From Pyrrhosoma nymphula (taxonomy: Eukaryota > Arthropoda > Insecta > Odonata > Coenagrionidae), in contig OY754335.1 of the NCBI GenBank assembly GCA_963573305.1, forward strand, positions 54,271,985 through 54,335,984: a DNA stretch of 64,000 nt. The letters run 5' to 3'. The notes under the pieces are model-generated. The model was not told where the DNA came from. It made no database searches and saw only the letters and a list, made by a program, of their open reading frames with translations. Positions 58,263 through 64,000 of this stretch are shown piece after piece; within the stretch, counting starts at the first letter, position 1; each line of letters begins with the position of its first letter. The translations under genes were made by a program, and so were the position numbers.

Positions 58263-58790
58263 ATATTTGGGATATAGATTTATTTTTTGTTAAAGCTGAA
58301 GATCCTGAAAAATAAAACTCTATAGCACTTAAATGTGCAACTTTTTTCCTCAGATGATTTCCCAACAGGAAAAATTAACTTTAAACTTTCAAACTGAAAA
58401 TGATACCATCAGCGTAATTTTCTCATAAATGTTGACTAGTTGAAATCGGACAATACATTTTAATGAATTGAAACGGAACTAAACGGATCTAAAATTAGTG
58501 AAGCTTATAGAATCAATTGTCGGTGACGTAACTTTGTTGACTATACTCATTACGCATCATGAATAAAAATAGCACTTACTAACTCTTACCACCTTTATAA
58601 TAATGTGCAACCATCGAAACAGTTTAGGTTAGAAAAATGTGTGGAAAATAAATAAGTATTTTTATTTTTTTCATCCTCATGGTAATTAACGAGTAAAGGT
58701 CATAATATGATACAACTAGGTAAAATAATGTACATGAAATAACTTAATAAAATCGAAAATCTTGTAATTAAAGAAGTACTACTGAATAAT
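58263..58790. other. No gene seen
   Basis: AT-rich, no frame or motif recognised. Confidence 0.5.
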
Positions 58791-58899
58791 CTATGCATAC
58801 TTCCACAAAAATGTATTTTAGGACCCCTAGTTTCAATGCATGACGTCGATGCGTTGAAACTAATCGTACCTATTCAAATTATGGTGGAAGTATACATAG
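58791..58899. mobile_element. Inverted repeat with hammerhead-like hairpin
   Basis: CTATGCATACTTCCAC at 58791 is inverted at 58899-58884, and TAGTTTCAATGCA (58828-58840) is inverted at 58850-58862. The inner part on the plus strand reads ATGACGTCGATGCGTTGAAAC. It has the GAAAC side of the hammerhead plan and a GCAT/ATGC hairpin, but no good CTGATGA box. The middle of the arms has diverged more than the ends. Confidence 0.45.
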
Positions 58900-59774
58900 T
58901 GTTTTTTACCTCAGTTATAATGAGTTTCCACTAATTTTATCTTGAAACCATCGACTATAAGCGAAACTTTTCTCTCTCAGAAAGGATTCATATTCAGAGA
59001 AAATGGTACTCGGCCACTTTATAAAATTTGCTTCTCGTTTTACACCATGAGGGACTAAAATTGCAACACAAGTCATGCTCTACTATCAAACCTTGACAGC
59101 ATACATAAGAGGAATCAGAAAGTTGATTTATATTGCCTAATTTTTAGCATGACCTTTGAAAAGTCAGTACGCTATTAACAATCACCACCTCGGCCGCAGG
59201 TCTCAGCGATGAAACAGTCGTTCACGAGGTTAATTCTCGAAGTTTCACCCGTGTTCTACCGTGGTTTTATTACATGACTTGGAGTGAAATTAGAGAGGGG
59301 CTGCAAAATGAGGAAATTGCAAGCCGAGCAGAGAGATTATTTTGGTCTCTTCACAAAATCCGAGCCGAAAGAGCTAGCATATGCCGGAGCTCATCTGAGA
59401 AGTAATGGGAAAACCTTGTACCTACCTCAGGAAGTGGTCTATTCTGCAGATTCAAGCATTACAGTGGCCAAGGGGACGCCGATCCTTCACCAGCACATGG
59501 CAAGAAGGCATAGCAGCACCACGTGGTCAGAGTAATTAGGTTTTACATAAAAAAGTATTCCATAAGAGTGTCTTCAATAAGTCAAATCTTATCATGCGTT
59601 GCATTACGGACTATCGTAGTCACGAATGCAAGAGCGGAATAATTACATTTTTCTGTTATTTTCTAGTTCGCGTCATAAGGTCCAAAATATGTTTCAAGGT
59701 CTAAAATAGACCTTTCAAATAGGTTTCTAGGTCTAAGATATCTTTATGGATTTTCATTTTCTGCAGCGAAACAA
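58900..59774. other. No gene seen; triplicated AAGGTC motif
   Basis: An 83-codon plus frame at 59284-59535 is not recognised. AAGGTCCAAAATA (59677), AAGGTCTAAAATA (59696) and TAGGTCTAAGATA (59728) form a short cluster with a nuclear-receptor-like half-site. Confidence 0.35.
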
Positions 59775-60490
59775 TCGACGGCGTTAGTTCCAAAATGGTT
59801 ACAGTGACATCCAGCGTCCTTCAAGGAAGCGTAATCGGCACCCGTCATTCCTCATTTAAATAAACGACATTAACTCTCGAGTAATTAGAAAAATTAAATT
59901 TTTTGCAGACGATGCCGTTATCGTCCGAGAAATTCCCACAAATGCTGACTTAGAATCTCTCTCACCAAACATCAACAACGTTAACACGTGGAGTCTTTAG
60001 GTGGAATTACCTTTACTTTAGGAGTAACGTTGGGGAAACACATACGAAACATTTGAGGCGTTGCGTTAAAGAATCTAGGATTTATCAAGCGAATGGTAAG
60101 AAGGTTCTGTCATGAAAAAGTGAAAGAGAGAGGCTAATTTTATCTGATTAGGCTATATATCGAATACGCCGCGAGCATTTGAGATCCTGCACAGAAGGAT
60201 TTAATTCGCGAAGTAAATAAAATACAAAGGAGAGCCGCAAGCTTTGTTGTTAAAACTGCAATGAGCGTACAGAAAGTGTCACACAGCTGATTAAATTATT
60301 AGGTTGGGGCCTTTAGAGACTCGGAAGCTACACGCTAGGCTAAGATTACCTGAAAAACTCTGATCAATTGGGTTTCAGTACGACACACGGAGAATTTTAT
60401 TTTATCTCTCTCTAAACTGATAAAAGTGACAAAATAAGAGAGATACACTGCCGAACTGAAAATTCCAAGGAATTGAAAATTCCATTTTAA
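59775..60490 (+). pseudogene. CR1/Jockey-like LINE reverse transcriptase relic
   Basis: This is the best-preserved reverse transcriptase in the window. Blocks in order: VTVTSSVLQGSVIGT (usual V.SGVPQGSVLGP), a frameshift, INDINSRV, then IKFFADDAVIVREIPTNADL with the catalytic FADD box at about 59900-59912, then NNVNTWSL. After a deletion come KNLGFIKRMVRRFCHEKVK, IEYAASI.DPAQKDLIREV and NKIQRRAASFVV, then the terminal LHARLRLPEKL block. Stops and at least three frameshifts make it inactive. The N-terminal endonuclease and early RT motifs are missing. The clade is inferred from the LGFIKR, YCS.VWDP and IQRRAARF blocks, which CR1 and Jockey families share. Confidence 0.85.
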
Positions 60491-61097
60491 CCTTGACGAG
60501 GGGAATGATATACAATTCCAAACAATAGGCCATATTTGGTTACACTACTCGTCCGTGTTTTTCACTGCTTGTGTTCACGCTGAAAACATCTAAAAACTGA
60601 TATGTTGTATTTATTTTCCTTTTTCATTGCATTTCGAAAGGTTATGAGACTTGGCAGAGTGAGATATAAAAATAAAGTGTTACACATGGCTCTCAATATC
60701 TCACCTGAATGTCGGTTTGAAGCGATATTACTTCATTCATTATCTCCAATAAAAAGCCGGTCAGAAAAGGAAGAAAAGGATATGATTTTTAAATATGATG
60801 GAATGGATAACATGCAAATGGGTGCGTAATGAATGGGCTGAATCAACACGCGTATTTCGCTTGTTTATCCAGCCAAGCTGAAAATGAGATACAGCTGCTG
60901 CATTTGCACCTCACAAATGATCTAAAGAACACACTTAAATACCGGAGAAAAAAGGATTTTTAATAATTCACGCGAATGCATTACTACAAGGGTAACTCTT
61001 CCTCAAAGTCATAATTTTTACACATTTCCACAAAACTTACTCATTTTTTTTTCCCATGGGTTACGGATTGCCTACTGATATTCAAGTTTCGGCCTTT
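60491..61097. other. No gene seen
   Basis: A 75-codon plus frame at 60602-60829 is not recognised and has no motif. Confidence 0.45.
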
Positions 61098-61335
61098 AAA
61101 TTAGAGATTAATCTAAACTGTCAATGATAGCAAGAAATTTTAACTCCTATGCATACTATCGGTCATCCAGGTGACCATCGACGGGGAGAGTTAAAATCTC
61201 GTAAAACACGGGCATGTTTACGAAATTCTAACTGTCCATGTTGATGATCACCAGTATGACTGAAATGCATGCATGCACAGGAGCTAAAATTCCTTGATTT
61301 CATTGGTAATTTGTATTTATCTTTAATTTAGTTTT
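61098..61335. mobile_element. Foldback/MITE-like hairpin element, family B, copy 2
   Basis: The left arm (about 61098-61180, with CTGTCAATG, AACTCCTATGCAT and CGGTCATCCAGGTGACCATC) is inverted at 61335-61235 (ACCAATGAAA, AGCTCCTGTGCAT, CAGTCATACTGGTGATCATC). The same blocks form the arms of copy 1 at 150-414, including the outer AAATTAAAGAT-type end. The central stem of copy 1 is not conserved. There is no coding capacity. Confidence 0.65.
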
Positions 61336-61884
61336 ACATGCCATTTTCTCTCTCATTGAATTGAAAGTTTTCGGAAGTTTTAATACCTAATGATTTAAAG
61401 AAGGGGGTAGAGATTTTGACTCCACCCTTGGCAACTGCAGCTTGCGAGCTCTGTGGTTCGCCGGTGAACATGGAGCCATTAACCCGGTGAAAAACCCGAA
61501 AAAATTTCCTGAACAATATTCGCCGGGGAAGCACCAGATTTTACTTCATTAATCCTTAGCGTTTTTCTAACAAAATTTCTCAGAAAAAATTTCATTCTTC
61601 AGCTCAAATTAACGTTCAACCACTCCTAGGACACGTTTTATAATGTCTGGTTAACGTTAAACGCAAGATGATGATGCATTTTCGTTAACTTGGAGTTAAC
61701 TGTGAATTCGGGTTTTGTTTATTACAGCAGACTATTTGTTACTTGACGTCATAGATGGGAGAAATTGTAAACTTCGGTTTACACGCCGAGAAAATATTTA
61801 GCCTGAGGTTTTAAAACCGGAACTTATGGTGGCAGTCTGTAAATGGCTCGTCAGAAATGGCATTTTGATGTAGTAGACTTAACC
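61336..61884. other. No gene seen
   Basis: AT-rich apart from a short GC-richer run at 61410-61530. Nothing was recognised. Confidence 0.5.
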
Positions 61885-62185
61885 ATAGGTCAACAAACAA
61901 AAGCTTGCGAGCCACATGCGGCTCTTTGGTTACGTACATTTGGCTCTGAAGTAAATGTGAAAACGAAAATAAAACTATCATTGCTTCGTTGAGAACATTT
62001 AAATTGTTTTTCTTTTCATAAGGTTATTTATTCTCATAATAAAGAAAAAATAAATATGAATGGTATTAATTAAAACTTTCCGTCCTCGTAAAAATATATT
62101 TATGCCTCTCGAATCATTTTTAAATTGTTGTGAGGGACAGTTTTTGGCTCCTCCGTTTCAATAGTTTTCAAACTTCTGGTCTAAG
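61885..62185. mobile_element. hAT-like non-autonomous remnant
   Basis: The left side carries GCGAGCCACATGCGGCTCTTTG (61907-61928, quoted in part: GAGCCACATGCGGCTC), a subterminal block widespread in Charlie-type hAT elements. The right side, read on the other strand from 62185, is ACCAGAAGTTTGAAAACTATTG followed by GGAGCCAAAAACTG. The interior is AT-rich and non-coding. Candidate 8-bp duplications agree at only five positions, so the exact ends are uncertain. Confidence 0.45.
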
Positions 62186-63000
62186 CGATGGGGTAAAACC
62201 ATTATCGATTGACTTCCAGGAAATCTACGGAGGATCTGCTCTCCAAGCTTTACTTATGACACCTGACAAGACTTTCGCTGACCTCATAAGACCCATATAA
62301 TTTTCGAAACCTTCCCTAAAGGAAAAAGAAAATAACTAAGGGGGAATAAAACCCTTCCCGAGAGGAATAGGCATTTTCCGAAATTATTTTTTTAACTCAT
62401 TTGAAATACAGAAGCCAGCAGATATTCAACATGCAAATTTTCGGCTATAAGTTCATTGAAAGTTCCGAAATCCATTGCAGTTTTGAAGAACTATTCATAA
62501 GTTATTTTCCGTAGATGTCTATGACTCAGCAAAAAACCCGCGGATATTAAATTTCTCTGAAACTAAAATTTTTATTGGATTTGATTTATTCGATGAAAAC
62601 CCATATTTATCAAAATGGAAAAATGTTTGTGTGGTCGTGAATTTTATGGGCCTAAAAATTTCGCTAAAAGTTTTTTGAGCCCTTAAGCCATAAAACCAAG
62701 GTATAATTACGATTAAAATTCCATTTTGAATCCCAATTATACACAACTGCTAAATATAGGCCTTCCGGAATCCCACCAGTTATTTTTCTGGACAAACCAG
62801 GCTACGAGGTTTGCATGGATAGATAAATTCAGGCCACTGTGGATATACACGATTAACTTGAACAGGCGAGAACTGAATTTCTTCGGTTGACAGCATGAGG
62901 TAAATATTGGTGATATATACCTCATGGCATGCTCACTACATGAATACATAAGTGATGAAAGATCGGTTGCTCTCCCGGCGAATCTGTTGAATTATGGTTA
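62186..63000. other. No gene seen
   Basis: Short minus frames at 62519-62949 are not recognised. A 10-bp hairpin GCATGAGGTA/TACCTCATGG lies at 62893-62927. Confidence 0.45.
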
Positions 63001-63146
63001 CTCGGGTTTCCAACCAGGTGAGAGGTTCCATTTCCGACGTTTCAAGGTCCGACACGGCCCTCGTCATCAAGGATGCTGAATGCATCCCTGATCTCATACA
63101 TACTGAATGGGATGCAAGGATGCTGTGACCTGGTCGAAAACCCGAG
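63001..63146 (-). mobile_element. Short inverted-repeat element with hammerhead-like core
   Basis: CTCGGGTTTCCAACCAGGT (63001-63019) is inverted with two or three changes at 63128-63146. On the minus strand the interior reads CCTTGATGACGAGG, a loop, CCTTGAAACGTC (63073-63037). The box TTGATGA, a five-base stem and GAAAC are in hammerhead order, and GTC directly after GAAAC would be a normal cleavage triplet. It is one base short between stem II and GAAA. Confidence 0.5.
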
Positions 63147-64000
63147 AAATCAAAATTAAGCTATCATACGTTTCTCTTCAACTTTTACCATGTTTTCCAG
63201 CTATACAAATTTCTTAGAAACGTTTTTCTGAGAACAACCACCTAAGAACCTAAGCAATTTCTTGATCGTGTTATACTACGTCTTTCCAAAGACTTTTTCA
63301 CGGTGGTGTAAATCAGTTTTCTATACATAAGCCAAATTACATTTATATTTTTTCGCTGCAAGGAATTTCAGGTTCTCAGCGTCTTTACTGCGACCAATAA
63401 AGACATTTTTCCACATTCTTAATTCCGTGATCATCATCTGCTATTCTGCTTGTGGGTTGCTTGGTTACGTTGCAGTCTCTACGTCAAATACCCAAGCTAC
63501 ACTGTACGCTCATACCAATGACTATTTCCTTGTACACTACTATATTTTATGTTAAGCTTCTCATGGTAAGACCCATAAATAAAGAACGTTTTAATCAGAA
63601 GGAAAAACTATCGGCTCTTGCGCAGGAAAGCCAGTGCAGTAGGCATAATTTTTTTCAAAACTTGTTCGGTGTAATCCGGTAGGATTTTTATGATAGGGAG
63701 TACCAATACGGCTTTAATATAAGAGAAAGTTCTTTTTTACGAGTTATAATGGAACAAAGAAGGTATAAATTGTCTAACCAACTCTTTTCGGAGAGGATGT
63801 TTCCTCGCAAGAAACTTCAACCGCTGGCTCAAAAAACAATCGTCCCGACGGAAATAAAAACTTCTATTTAATGAGAAAGTACGCGTCTGTGGGTTTTTTT
63901 CACTTTCAGTTAGAGGAGGAGAAAAGGAGTTGCCAGAACCCGAAAACTTTCTTATATTTTAGAGCATATCGTAAACCACATTTTTAAATCTCTCTGGCAG
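63147..64000. other. No gene seen
   Basis: AT-rich up to the window end. The plus frame at 63452-63682 is not recognised. Confidence 0.5.

Noticed and set aside
1..64000. CRISPR array, operons, phage or plasmid genes
   Set aside because: No regularly spaced identical repeats, no bacterial gene density or ribosome binding sites. The sequence is clearly eukaryotic.
1..64000. LTR retrotransposon or endogenous virus
   Set aside because: No paired long direct repeats flanking coding sequence, no primer binding site, and no gag, protease or integrase motifs. The reverse transcriptase relics are of the non-LTR type.

Overview
The window looks like intergenic or intronic DNA from a large, AT-rich, repeat-dense animal genome, most likely an arthropod and probably an insect. 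The signs are decayed non-LTR retrotransposon tails of types common in arthropods, hAT relics, tRNA-derived SINEs, foldback elements, and isolated GC- and CpG-richer blocks. There are no operons, ribosome binding sites or long conserved reading frames. I found no host protein-coding gene that I can defend. The longest open frame (184 codons, 53200-53754) is about what chance allows. I cannot name the species.

Layout. 0-5.2 kb: a 3'-tail repeat at the left edge, a hairpin-forming element (150-414), a larger foldback (1836-2196), then a cluster of LINE ORF2 C-terminal fragments (2700-5165). 6.9 kb: an almost perfect 66-bp-arm palindrome. 10.7-14 kb: two more LINE tails. 18.6 kb: a second large palindrome. 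19.6-22.4 kb: a second copy of the tail repeat, a LINE C-terminus in a single frame, and two CpG-rich blocks that are the best promoter or first-exon candidates. 24-32.6 kb: a hammerhead-like hairpin, two copies of a roughly 600-bp repeat ending in a tRNA-like sequence (26755-27364 and 30708-31280), and between them a complete but decayed hAT transposon with target-site duplication, terminal repeats and a transposase C-terminus (28538-29418). A regulatory-looking block (29600-30180), two LINE tails and an inverted repeat complete this stretch. 34.9-47.3 kb: tandem hammerhead-like modules, a LINE tail, tRNA-derived SINEs and small perfect hairpins. 47.8-64 kb: a possible R1-like reverse transcriptase scrap, a hAT-type MITE, a short tandem duplication, a LINE 3' end with its hairpin and tail, a CR1/Jockey-like reverse transcriptase relic with the FADD motif, another copy of the 150-414 hairpin element, a second hAT-like remnant, and a last hammerhead-like module.

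How the parts relate. Every LINE relic is the 3' end of its element, as expected from 5' truncation during target-primed reverse transcription. At least six inverted or hairpin elements share one plan: a CTGATGA-like box, a short stem-loop, then GAAAC. That plan matches the hammerhead ribozyme core carried by Penelope-like elements and retrozymes. This recurring module is the most interesting signal in the window. All functional statements are inferences from motifs read by eye; no alignment, folding or database search was run.
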